Shown: positions 54,948 to 64,000 of the stretch, in pieces
Numbering within the stretch: position 1 is the stretch's first letter
Layout of the letters: every line of letters starts with the position of its first letter
NCBI GenBank assembly: GCA_030653505.1
Contig: JAURZK010000109.1
Span: 1 to 64,000 of the forward strand
Reading direction: 5' to 3'
Source: Rubrivivax sp.
Lineage (GTDB): Bacteria > Pseudomonadota > Gammaproteobacteria > Burkholderiales > Burkholderiaceae_C
Length of the DNA: 64,000 nt
Made by a program: the position numbers and the translations under genes
The notes under the pieces: model-generated
Told to the model about the DNA's origin: nothing
Database searches by the model: none
Seen by the model: only the letters and a program-made list of their open reading frames with translations

Positions 54948-57088
54948 TGAAGCGGCACGTCGTCGTGCTCGCCCTGGCCCTCGGGCTGCCCACATTCGCC
55001 AACACCATGCCCCAGACCGCACCCGCCCCGCACGATCCCTATCTCTGGCTCGAGGACGTGCAAGGCGCACGTGCACTGGCCTGGGTGCGCGAGCGCAATG
55101 CCGAGAGTGAGGGTGTGCTGCAGGCCGGCGCCGGTTTCGATGGGCTGCGCGCGCAACTGCTCGAAGTGCTGGACAGCAAGGAACAGATTCCCTACGTCAC
55201 CCGCCGCGGCGATGGGCTCTACAACTTCTGGCGCGACGCCGCCAACCCGCGCGGCCTGTGGCGGCGCACGACGCTGGCCGAGTACCGCAAGCCCAAGCCC
55301 GCGTGGGAGACCGTCATCGACGTCGACGCGCTGGGCCAGGCCGAAGGCGAGAACTGGGTCTGGGCCAGCGCCACCTGCCTGGGCCCCGACTACCGCCGCT
55401 GCATGGTGGCACTGTCGCGCGGCGGCGCCGACGCCACGGTGGTGCGCGAGTTCGACACCGTCACGAAGCGCTTCGTCGCCGGCGGCTTCACGCTGCCCGA
55501 GGCCAAGACGCAGGTCGAGTGGAAGGACGCGGACACACTCTACGTCGGCACCGACTTCGGCCCGGGCTCGCTCACCGATTCGGGCTACGCACGCGTCATC
55601 AAGGCTTGGCAGCGTGGCACGCCGCTGGCGCAGGCCGCCACCGTCTTCGAAGGCGAGGCCCGGGACGTGGCCGCCTACGTCGAGGTCGACCCCACACCCG
55701 GCTTCGAGCGCACCGTCTTCGGCCGCGCGCTGGACTTCTACACCTCGCGCAGCTTCCTGCTGCAGGGCCAGGCGCTGCTGCCCCTGGCCAAGCCCGCCGA
55801 TGCCAAGCTGGCCTTCTGGCGTCAACACGTGCTGCTGGAGTTGCGCAGCGACTGGACGGTGGATGGCAAGGCCTGGCCCCGCGGCGCGCTGCTGGTGGCC
55901 GATGCCGCCGCCTTCCTGAAGGGCGAGCGCAACTTCACGGCGCTGTTCACGCCCACGGCCACGCGCTCGCTCGCGAGCTTCGGCGCCACGCGCAGCAAGC
56001 TGCTGCTGGACGTGCTGGACAACGTGGCCAGCCGCATCGAGGAATGGACACCTGCCGGCGCTGCCGGCGAAGGCGGCTGGACCCGCCGCGCGATGCAGGC
56101 GCCCTACCCCGGCAGCCTGGCCATCACGCCGCTGCACGACCCGCTCGTCAAGGACGACGCGCTGGCCGAGGCCTATTTCCTGAACGTGTCCGACTTCCTG
56201 CAGCCCGACGCGCTGCAGCTCGGCCGCACCGGCAGCGCGGCGGAAGACGCGAAGCGCGAGGTGCTGAAATCGCGCCCGGCCTTCTTCGACGCCACCGGCA
56301 TGCGTGCCGAGCAGCGCGTCGCCACCAGCAAGGACGGCACGCGTGTGCCCTACTTCGTGATCTGGCCCCGGGGCGCGAAGCCCGACGGCCGCAACCCGAC
56401 GCTGCTCTACGGCTACGGCGGCTTCGAGAACGCGATGGTGCCCTGGTACTCGGGCGCCATCGGCCGCGCCTGGACGGGCAAGGGTGGCGTCTTCGTGCTG
56501 GCCAACATCCGCGGCGGCGGCGAGTTCGGCCCCGGCTGGCACCAGGCGGCCGTGAAGACCAACAAGCAAAGGAGCTACGACGACTTTGCGGCCGTGGCCG
56601 AAGACCTCATCGCGGGCAGGATCACGAGCCCGAAGCACCTCGGCATCCAGGGCGGCAGCAATGGCGGCCTGCTGGTCGGCGCGGTGATGCTGCAGCGGCC
56701 GGAACTCTTCAACGCCGTGGTCTGCCAGGTGCCCCTGCTGGACATGCACCGTTACCACAGGCTGCTCGCCGGCGCTTCGTGGATGGCCGAGTACGGCGAC
56801 CCCGAGACAGAAGCAGACTGGGCCGCGATCAGCCGCTACAGCCCCTACCAGAACGTGCTGAAGGGCAAGAGTTATCCCAAGGTGCTGTTCACCACCAGCA
56901 CGCGCGACGACCGCGTGCACCCCGGGCACGCCCGCAAGATGGCGGCGAAGATGCGCGAACAAGGCCACCCGCTGCTGTACTGGGAAAACATCGAAGGCGG
57001 CCATGGCGGCGCAGCCGACAACGCCCAGCGTGCGCAGATGATGGCGCTGGAGTACAGCTTCCTCTGGCAACAGCTGGGCGGGCGCTGA
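54947..57088 (+). CDS. S9 family prolyl oligopeptidase
   Basis: DPYLWLEDVQGARALAWVRERNAES...LLYGYGGFENAMVPWYS...IQGGSNGGLLVGAVMLQRPELFNAVVCQVPLLDM...YWENIEGGHGGAAD. Confidence 0.94.
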   Translation: MKRHVVVLALALGLPTFANTMPQTAPAPHDPYLWLEDVQGARALAWVRERNAESEGVLQAGAGFDGLRAQLLEVLDSKEQIPYVTRRGDGLYNFWRDAANPRGLWRRTTLAEYRKPKPAWETVIDVDALGQAEGENWVWASATCLGPDYRRCMVALSRGGADATVVREFDTVTKRFVAGGFTLPEAKTQVEWKDADTLYVGTDFGPGSLTDSGYARVIKAWQRGTPLAQAATVFEGEARDVAAYVEVDPTPGFERTVFGRALDFYTSRSFLLQGQALLPLAKPADAKLAFWRQHVLLELRSDWTVDGKAWPRGALLVADAAAFLKGERNFTALFTPTATRSLASFGATRSKLLLDVLDNVASRIEEWTPAGAAGEGGWTRRAMQAPYPGSLAITPLHDPLVKDDALAEAYFLNVSDFLQPDALQLGRTGSAAEDAKREVLKSRPAFFDATGMRAEQRVATSKDGTRVPYFVIWPRGAKPDGRNPTLLYGYGGFENAMVPWYSGAIGRAWTGKGGVFVLANIRGGGEFGPGWHQAAVKTNKQRSYDDFAAVAEDLIAGRITSPKHLGIQGGSNGGLLVGAVMLQRPELFNAVVCQVPLLDMHRYHRLLAGASWMAEYGDPETEADWAAISRYSPYQNVLKGKSYPKVLFTTSTRDDRVHPGHARKMAAKMREQGHPLLYWENIEGGHGGAADNAQRAQMMALEYSFLWQQLGGR

Positions 57089-57113
57089 GGCGCCGGCGCT
57101 GGGCGCCAACGCC

Positions 57114-57890
57114 ATGGTGCACTGGATCGATGACCAGGAGCCGCTGCCGCCGGCCACGGCGGCATTCGGGCCCGACACCGACCTCCCCGGCCTGGTCGCC
57201 GCCGGCGGGCATGTCACGCCCAGGCGCCTGGAAGAGGCCTACCGCCAGGGCATCTTCCCCTGGTACAGCGCCGGCCAGCCCGTGCTGTGGTGGAGCCCCG
57301 ACCCGCGCATGGTGCTGCACACGGCCGAGTTCCGCTTGAGCACGAGCCTGCGCAAGACGCTGCGCCGCTTCATCCGCACGCCGGGCTGCGAACTGCGCTT
57401 CGACAGCGCCTTCGAGCAGGTGATCCAGGCCTGTGCCCACACGCCGCGCGAGGGCCAGGACGGCACCTGGATCGTTCCCGCGATGGTCCGCGCCTACGCC
57501 GCCTGGCACCGCGCAGGGCGCGTGCACAGCGTCGAGACCTGGGTCGACGGTGAACTGGTGGGGGGCCTGTACTTCGTGAACATCGGCCGCATGTGCTTCG
57601 GCGAGTCGATGTTCGCGCGCCGCACCGACGCGTCGAAGATCGCGCTTGCCGGTTTCGTCGCCGCCTGCCGCGCGCGTGGCATCGGAATAGTCGACTGCCA
57701 GCAGAACACCGGTCACCTGGCCAGCCTGGGCGGGCGCGAGATCACGCGCGGCGACTTCCTGGCCCACCTCACGCGCACCGTGGGCGCTGCTGCGCCTGCC
57801 GAATGGTCCTATGATGAATCGGCATGGGGGCTGCTGTGGCCCCCGGCTGCCGACACCGAAGCCGACGCCGCGCCACGAGACCCCGCGTGA
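57114..57890 (+). CDS. aat: Leucyl/phenylalanyl-tRNA--protein transferase
   Basis: [60 protein letters not shown]...[29 protein letters not shown]. Confidence 0.96.
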   Translation: MVHWIDDQEPLPPATAAFGPDTDLPGLVAAGGHVTPRRLEEAYRQGIFPWYSAGQPVLWWSPDPRMVLHTAEFRLSTSLRKTLRRFIRTPGCELRFDSAFEQVIQACAHTPREGQDGTWIVPAMVRAYAAWHRAGRVHSVETWVDGELVGGLYFVNIGRMCFGESMFARRTDASKIALAGFVAACRARGIGIVDCQQNTGHLASLGGREITRGDFLAHLTRTVGAAAPAEWSYDESAWGLLWPPAADTEADAAPRDPA

Positions 57891-58663
57891 CCCACCTCAA
57901 GGAATTACCGCTGCGGTCCTTGCAGTTCTATGCAACGGCCCCTTACCCCTGCAGCTACCTGCCCGACCGGCAGGCGCGCTCGCAGGTGGCCACGCCCAGC
58001 CACCTGATCCACGCCGACACCTACTCGGGCCTGGTGGCCAACGGCTTCAGGCGCAGCGGCATGTTCACCTACCGCCCCTATTGCGACGGCTGCCGCGCCT
58101 GCGTGCCGCTGCGCGTGCCGGTGGCGGGGTTCGTGCCCACACGCAGCCAGCGCCGCGCGCACAAGGCCCACGCCAACCTCCAGGCCCGTGTGCTGCGCCT
58201 GGGCTTCGTGCCCGAGCACTACCAGCTCTACCTGCGCTACCAGGCCGGCCGCCACAGCGGTGGCGGCATGGATCACGACAGCGTCGACCAGTACACCCAG
58301 TTCCTGCTGCAGAGCCGCGTCAATTCGCGCCTGGTCGAGTTCCGCGAGCCCGGCAGCAACGGCCTGCCCGGTGTGCTGAAGATGGTGTCCATCCTGGACG
58401 TGCTCAGCGACGGCATCTCGGCCGTCTACACCTACTACGAGCCCGAGCCGAATGCCAGCTTCGGCACCTACAGCGTGATGTGGCAGATCGAGCAGACACG
58501 GCTGCTCAGGCTGCCGCACGTCTACCTGGTCTACTGGATCGCGCAGAGCCCGAAGATGGCCTACAAGGCGCAGTTCGGGCCGCACCAGCTGCTGTTGGAC
58601 GGGCGCTGGCAGGCGGCGCCCGCGGCTGGGTCGCCCGCGGCCGCCGGCCCCTCAGGCGGCTGA
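57887..58663 (+). CDS. bpt: Arginyl(leucyl)-tRNA--protein transferase Bpt/Ate-like
   Basis: [71 protein letters not shown] start overlapping aat stop. Confidence 0.94.
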   Translation: MTHLKELPLRSLQFYATAPYPCSYLPDRQARSQVATPSHLIHADTYSGLVANGFRRSGMFTYRPYCDGCRACVPLRVPVAGFVPTRSQRRAHKAHANLQARVLRLGFVPEHYQLYLRYQAGRHSGGGMDHDSVDQYTQFLLQSRVNSRLVEFREPGSNGLPGVLKMVSILDVLSDGISAVYTYYEPEPNASFGTYSVMWQIEQTRLLRLPHVYLVYWIAQSPKMAYKAQFGPHQLLLDGRWQAAPAAGSPAAAGPSGG

Positions 58664-60334
58664 CCAGCGGTCGTCGGCGTCGCAGACGGCCACCCCGTCG
58701 GCTTGCAGCTTCAGCAAGTGGGCCAGCAGCGAGCGCTGCGCCACACCGTGCAGCTGGGCCGGCACGTCGTCGTAGACCGCCTCCACCAGCGCCTCCACCG
58801 CGCCCGGCCCGTGTTCGCGCAGCGCCGCCAGCACCTTGGCCTCGCGCTTGAGCCGGTGGGCGATCAGGCCGCGCAGCACGGCCTGCGGCTGCGCCACCAG
58901 GAAGCCGTGGCCCGGCGCCAGCCAGTCCAGTGTTTCGTCCAGCAGCGCGTGCAGCGAACCCAGGTAGACGGCCATGTCGCCGTCGGGCGGGTTGATGACC
59001 ACGGTGCTGCCCTGCATCACGTGGTCGCCGGTGAAGAGCAGACGCTCTTCCTCGAGCAGGTAACACAGGTGGTTGCTGGCATGGCCCGGCGTGTGCAGTA
59101 CTCGCAGCGTGGCGCCGGGGCCGGCCACGATGCGCTCGCCGTGCAAGGGCAGGCGCTCGGGCGCGAAGTGTTCGTCCTGCCACTCGGGGTGGTCGGCCAC
59201 ACGCCCCCACACCGGCGCGCCGGTGGCCAGTGCCAGTGCCGCGGCGCCGGGTGAATGGTCACGGTGCGTGTGGGTGACGAGGATGCGTTCGAGCCGCCCG
59301 CCGGCGTCGGCCAGCGCCGCCAGCAGCGCCTGTGTGTGGGGTTCGCTCACCGGGCCCGGGTCGATCAGCGTGAAGCGCCCTTCGCCGCCCACCAGGTAGC
59401 TGTTGGTGCCGGGGCCGGTCATCGGCCCGGGGTTGGGCGCGGTGATGCGCAGCACACGCTCGGACAGCCGCACCACGCGGCCGGCCAGCAGCGTGGCGTG
59501 CACGGTGCCGTGGCCCTCGGGGTCGAGCCGGCCGACCTCGGCGTAGGCCAGTTCGTGCGGCATCACGACGCCCGGGCCACGGGCGGTGAGCGCCCGGCGC
59601 GGCATGATCAGCGGCACCGCGGTGCGCTGGCGCATGGCCTCCAGCGCTGAGGCGGCGTCGGCATGCACGCCGAGTTCTTTCAGTATCACGCGGGTCACAG
59701 GCAGCAGCTTCAGACCCAGCGCCGGTTCCAGCGCCTGCGCCGGGCTGATCCACATCAGCTCCAGCGCTTCGTTGCGGTCGGCGTCGGCGTGCTGCCCGGC
59801 CGGCGTCAGCGCGGCGAAGAAGCGGGTGTCAAAACGCTTCTGTGGCCCGGGCGGCGTGAGCCAGTGGCTGCAGTAGACCAGGCCGCGCACGTCGAGCTGC
59901 ACGCCGGTGGCGGCACAGCACTCGGCCATGCCGGCGCTGCCGGCCTGCAAGCGTGCACGCCAGGGCTGCAGCGCCGCGACGTCGAGCGGCGCCCCGTTGG
60001 CCTGCTGCGCCAGCAACAGGCCCACTTCCTCGAAAGTCTCGCGCACCGCGGCCACCAGGTAGTCGAGCGCCCCAGCGGCCATGCCGAGCTGGTGGCTGGC
60101 CCGGGCGTCGTCCAGGCCCAGGCAGTGGGCGTGGGCGGCACGGTCGCGCGCGTCGAGCACACCCCCGGGGAAGACCGCGGCACCACCACGCTGGTCGTCC
60201 TCGCGTTCGGGGCGCACCATCATCAGCACCTCGAGGCCCTCGGCGCCATCGCGCAGCAGCAGCAGCGAGGCCGCAGCGCGTGCACCGGCGGCGGTGGCGT
60301 AGCCCGGCGCGGCGGCGCTCTCTTGCGCGCTCAT
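58652..60334 (-). CDS. NUDIX hydrolase fused to MBL-fold metallo-hydrolase
   Basis: N-term Nudix box [13 protein letters not shown]-term metallo-beta-lactamase [14 protein letters not shown]...[33 protein letters not shown]. Confidence 0.9.
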   Translation of the reverse strand: MSAQESAAAPGYATAAGARAAASLLLLRDGAEGLEVLMMVRPEREDDQRGGAAVFPGGVLDARDRAAHAHCLGLDDARASHQLGMAAGALDYLVAAVRETFEEVGLLLAQQANGAPLDVAALQPWRARLQAGSAGMAECCAATGVQLDVRGLVYCSHWLTPPGPQKRFDTRFFAALTPAGQHADADRNEALELMWISPAQALEPALGLKLLPVTRVILKELGVHADAASALEAMRQRTAVPLIMPRRALTARGPGVVMPHELAYAEVGRLDPEGHGTVHATLLAGRVVRLSERVLRITAPNPGPMTGPGTNSYLVGGEGRFTLIDPGPVSEPHTQALLAALADAGGRLERILVTHTHRDHSPGAAALALATGAPVWGRVADHPEWQDEHFAPERLPLHGERIVAGPGATLRVLHTPGHASNHLCYLLEEERLLFTGDHVMQGSTVVINPPDGDMAVYLGSLHALLDETLDWLAPGHGFLVAQPQAVLRGLIAHRLKREAKVLAALREHGPGAVEALVEAVYDDVPAQLHGVAQRSLLAHLLKLQADGVAVCDADDRWSAA

Positions 60335-61473
60335 CGTGCGCTCCCTGCCGCACGCAGTGCGGCAATCTCTTCGGCGCTGCAACCCGCCTCGCGCAGCAGT
60401 TCGTCGGTGTGCTGGCCGACCTCGGGCGCCGGCCGTGGGTGGCCCGCCGGCGTGCGGTCGAAGCGCGGCGCCGGCGCCGGCTGCAGCACGCCGCACACAT
60501 CGACGAAGGCGCCGCGACTTTGCGCGTGGCGGTGACGCGGCGCCTCGTCGAAGTCGAGCACGGGTGCGAAGCAGGCGTCGCTGCCTTCGAGAAGCAAACA
60601 CCAGGCGTCACGCGTGCGCTGCTGCACCGCGGCCGTGATGGCCGTGCGCATCTCGGGCCACAGGCTGCGGTCGTACTGGCGCTGCACGAAGCGGGGCTCC
60701 AGCCCCAGCGCCTGCGCCAGCTGGGTGAAAAACTTGGGCTCCAGCGCCGCCAGGCTGACCCAGCGGCCGTCGGCGGTTTGATAGCTGTCGTAGAAGGGCG
60801 CGCCGCCATCGAGCAGGTTCTCGCCGCGCGGCCCATCCCAGTTGCCCGAGGCATGCAGGCCATAGAAGATCGAGGCCAGCGAGGCCGCGCCGTCGACCAT
60901 CGCCGCGTCCACCACCTGGCCCCGGCCCGAGTGCTGGCGCTCGAAGATCGCGGCCATGACGCCGAAAGCCAGGTAGAGCGCACCGCCGCCGTAGTCGCCC
61001 ACCAGGTTCAGCGGCGGCACCGGCTTGCCGCCGGCGCCGCCAATGGCGTGCAGCGCGCCGCTGAGCGCGATGTAGTTCAGGTCGTGGCCGGCCGCACTGG
61101 CCAGCGGGCCCGTCTGGCCGAAGCCGGTCATGCGCCCGTAGACCAGCCGCGGGTTGCGCGCATGGCAGTCGGCCGGGCCGAGGCCCAGCTTTTCGGTGGC
61201 GCCGGGGCGCAGACCTTCGAGCAGCACGTCGGCGGTGGCTATCAGGCGCAACGCGGCGTCGCGGCCCGCGGCGGTCTTCAGGTCCAGCGCCACCGATCGC
61301 CGGCCGCGCGCGTTGACGTCGTGGCGCGGCGCCATCGCCACGCCCAGGCCGCTGGCCTCGGTGCGGTCGATGCGCACCACGTCGGCGCCCAGGTCGGCCA
61401 GCAGCATGCCGCACAGGGGTACCGGGCCGATGCTGGCGAGTTCGATGATGCGCAGTCCTTGCAGCGGTCCCAT
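60331..61473 (-). CDS. CaiB/BaiF family CoA-transferase
   Basis: MGPLQGLRIIELASIGPVPLCGMLLADLGADVVRIDRTEASGL...NPRLVYGRMTGFGQTGPLASAAGHDLNYIALSGALHAIG. Confidence 0.94.
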   Translation of the reverse strand: MGPLQGLRIIELASIGPVPLCGMLLADLGADVVRIDRTEASGLGVAMAPRHDVNARGRRSVALDLKTAAGRDAALRLIATADVLLEGLRPGATEKLGLGPADCHARNPRLVYGRMTGFGQTGPLASAAGHDLNYIALSGALHAIGGAGGKPVPPLNLVGDYGGGALYLAFGVMAAIFERQHSGRGQVVDAAMVDGAASLASIFYGLHASGNWDGPRGENLLDGGAPFYDSYQTADGRWVSLAALEPKFFTQLAQALGLEPRFVQRQYDRSLWPEMRTAITAAVQQRTRDAWCLLLEGSDACFAPVLDFDEAPRHRHAQSRGAFVDVCGVLQPAPAPRFDRTPAGHPRPAPEVGQHTDELLREAGCSAEEIAALRAAGSAR

Positions 61474-61625
61474 GGCGTCCCTGTTCGATGTCGCCCGGCA
61501 GTGTGCCCCAAGGCCGGCCCAGCCGGCCGCCTTGCGGGCGCGCAAGCTGGCGCAGGGCCGTCTGCCCATAATGCGCACGGCCGGCCTGCAGCCCGCAGGC
61601 CCCGTGCCAACCGCAAAGGGCGCTT

Positions 61626-62204
61626 GTGACAGACGAAGTGAAGGTGGAAGTGCGCCGCAGCGGCCGCACGTTCGAGGCCGAGGCCGTGCTCGACCTGGGC
61701 GCCGACGCGCAGACCATCTGGGAGACCATCACCGACTACGATGCGCTGGCGCGCTACATGCCGGGCATCCACCACTGCCACGTCAGCGAACGCAACCCGC
61801 GCGGCAATGGCGACGAGCACCTCGTCGTCGAGCAGCGCGGCGAGTTCCGCTTCATGATGTTCGCGCAGACGATGAAGGTGCTGCTGAACATCGAGAACCG
61901 CCACCTGCAGAGCTCGGTCGCGAAGGCCGTGCGCTTCGACCTCGGCAGCATCTTCACGCGGCGCGCCATCGATGTCTTCGAAGGCACCTACGTGCTGAGC
62001 AAGCTGCCGGTCGAAGGCAGCAGCCCGCGCACGCACCTGGTCTACACCGCCATCATCGGCCTGCGCCTGCCGCCGCCGCCTTCGATCGGGAACATCGCGA
62101 TACGCCAGAACCTGGTGGTGCAGCTCGAGGCGGTGGCCAAGGAAGTGGCGCGCCGTGCCGGGCGGCCAGGGGCCCAGCCGCAGATCGTGAAGACGACCGT
62201 GTAG
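61626..62204 (+). CDS. SRPBCC family protein
   Basis: VLDLGADAQTIWETITDYDALARYMPGIHHCHVSERNPRGNGDEHLVVEQRGEFRFMMFAQTMKVLLNIE. Confidence 0.83.
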   Translation: MTDEVKVEVRRSGRTFEAEAVLDLGADAQTIWETITDYDALARYMPGIHHCHVSERNPRGNGDEHLVVEQRGEFRFMMFAQTMKVLLNIENRHLQSSVAKAVRFDLGSIFTRRAIDVFEGTYVLSKLPVEGSSPRTHLVYTAIIGLRLPPPPSIGNIAIRQNLVVQLEAVAKEVARRAGRPGAQPQIVKTTV

Positions 62205-62273
62205 TGGCGCGGCGCTTCGCCGTGCACCCCGCGCAGGTCGCGGGCCGCCAGCCCCGCAGACGAACTGCGCAAA

Positions 62274-64000
62274 CTACCTGGTCGCAGCCGCCTTTGCACT
62301 CGGCGTTGCCCCACCAGGCGTCGCGGACGCTGCCGGCGCGCGCGCCGAGAACAAGGTCTTGACCCACAGGTAGAACAGCGGCACGAAGAAGATGCCCAGC
62401 ACTGTGGCGCTGATCATGCCGCCCAGCACGCCGAAGCCGATGGCCTTTTGCGAGCCCGAGCCGGCACCGCTGGCCAGGGCCAGCGGCAGCACGCCCATGC
62501 CGAAGGCCAGCGAGGTCATCAGGATGGGCCGCACACGCTGCCGGCAGGCCTTCAGCGTGGCGTCCAGCAGGCCCATGCCCTGGGCCCGCAGCGTCTCGGC
62601 GAACTCGACGATCAGGATGGCGTTTTTTGCGCTCAAGCCCACCGTGGTGAGCAGGCCGACCTGGAAAAACACGTCGTTGCTCTGGCCACCCAGGTGGCTG
62701 CCCGCCAGCGCCCCGAAGATGCCCAGCGGCACCACCAGCATGACGCTGAAGGGCACCGACCAGCTCTCGTACAGCGCCGCCAGGCACAGGAAGATGAAGA
62801 GCACCGAAACGGCATAGAGCAGCGGCGCCTGGTCGCCCGACAGCCGCTCCTGGTAGCTGCGGCCCGACCATTCGTAGCCGATGCCGGGCGGCATCGCGCG
62901 CAGCAGTTGCTCCATCGCCTGCATCGCGGCACCCGAGCTGACACCCGGGGCGATGTCGGTCTGGATCTCGTAGGCCGGGCTGCCGTTGTAGCGCACCAGC
63001 TGGCGCGGGCCGTTGACCCAGCTGCTGCTGGCAAAGGCGCTGAACGACACCATCTGGCCGCTGCCGTTGCGCACGTACCAGTGGCGCAGGCTGTCGGGCT
63101 CGGCGCGGTAGGCGGCCTCGCCCTGCAACAGCACACGCTTGACGCGGCCGCGGTCGATGAAGTCGTTGACGTAGCTGCCGCCCATCGCGATGGACAGCGT
63201 GTCGTTGATCGTCGTCGTGGCCACGCCCAGCGTGCCGGCCTGGTGGTCGTCGATGTGGATGGCGAGCTGCGGTGTTTCGGTCAGGCTGTTGGTGCGCGGC
63301 CGGCTGAACTCGGGCCGGGCTGCGGCGGCGTCGATGAGCTGTTCGCGCGCAGTGGCCAGCGCCTCGGCGCCCAGGCCTCCCAGGTCCTGCAGGAAGAGCT
63401 GCACGCCGGCGCTGCCGCCCAGGCCGCGCACCGTCGGTGGCTGCACGACGAAGACGTTGGCGTCGCGCACGCGGCGGCCGAGCTCGCGGCTGAAGCGCTC
63501 GGACAGTGCCGCGGCACCCTGGCTTGTCGGCTTGCGCTCCGACCAGTCCTTCAGCCGGATGAAACCCTGGCCCGAACCCTGGTCGCCGCCGGCACCGCGC
63601 ACGAGGTTGTAGAACATCACTTCGGGCTGCTCGGCCAGGTAGGCCTCGACGCTCTGCATAACGCCTTCCAGCCGCTCGGCCGTGGCACCGGGCGCCATGC
63701 GCACCTGGATCTGCAGGCCGCCCTGGTCTTCGTCGGGCAGGAAGCTGGTGGGCAAGGTCTTGTAGAGCACGGCGGTGCCGGCGATGAGCAGCACGAACAC
63801 CGCGAAGCTGCGCCAGCTGCGCGCCGACATCCAGCCCACCTGGCCGACGTAGCGCACGGTGAAACGGTCGAAGCCGCGGTTGAAGCCGCCGAAGAAGCGG
63901 TCCAGCAGCGGCCCCAGCGGGCCGCCGTGCGCCGCGTGTTCGCCCTTGTGCACGGGCTTGAGCAACGTGGCGCACACCGCCGGCGACAGGCTCATCGCGA
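62274..64000 (-). CDS. RND efflux transporter permease (AcrB/MexB-like), N-terminal part beyond window
   Basis: [19 protein letters not shown]...[14 protein letters not shown]...[29 protein letters not shown]...[57 protein letters not shown]. Confidence 0.95.
   Translation of the reverse strand, partial: [574 protein letters not shown]

Noticed and set aside
54941-57217. 758-aa minus-strand ORF opposite the S9 peptidase
   Set aside because: Antisense artefact of high GC third positions.

Overview
High-GC (roughly 70%) chromosomal window, most like a Burkholderiales betaproteobacterium (Rubrivivax/Leptothrix/Ideonella-like by gene content; inferred from protein families, not searched). About 55 protein-coding genes are supportable. 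I saw no rRNA, tRNA, CRISPR array, transposase or prophage. Main blocks: tctBA (edge-truncated); an orphan GspE/PilB-type ATPase; a Deg-like protease followed by MoxR-DUF58-VWA; a menaquinone cluster menF-menD-menH-menC; an MscS channel with a cyclic-nucleotide-binding domain; recJ; lolC/lolD; rhlE with a long leader; a MerR regulator with a well-formed 19-bp-spacer promoter; LysR/pirin/flavodoxin; a core-MetE-like protein; LytS/LytTR and DctB/DctD two-component systems; an acetyl-CoA hydrolase/GNAT fusion; an epsilonproteobacterial-type frdCAB plus Dcu antiporter; a hybrid kinase; an M3 peptidase with a duplicated 3' hairpin; yaeQ; an S9 peptidase; aat-bpt; a NUDIX-MBL fusion; and an RND pump (edge-truncated). 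The most interesting idea is a possible anaerobic fumarate-respiration module. It would combine Wolinella-type di-haem quinol:fumarate reductase, a Dcu fumarate/succinate antiporter and menaquinone genes. A -24/-12 (sigma-54) promoter candidate lies just upstream of frdC, and a DctB/DctD sigma-54 activator pair that lacks the usual DctPQM/DctA neighbours lies about 2.7 kb away.
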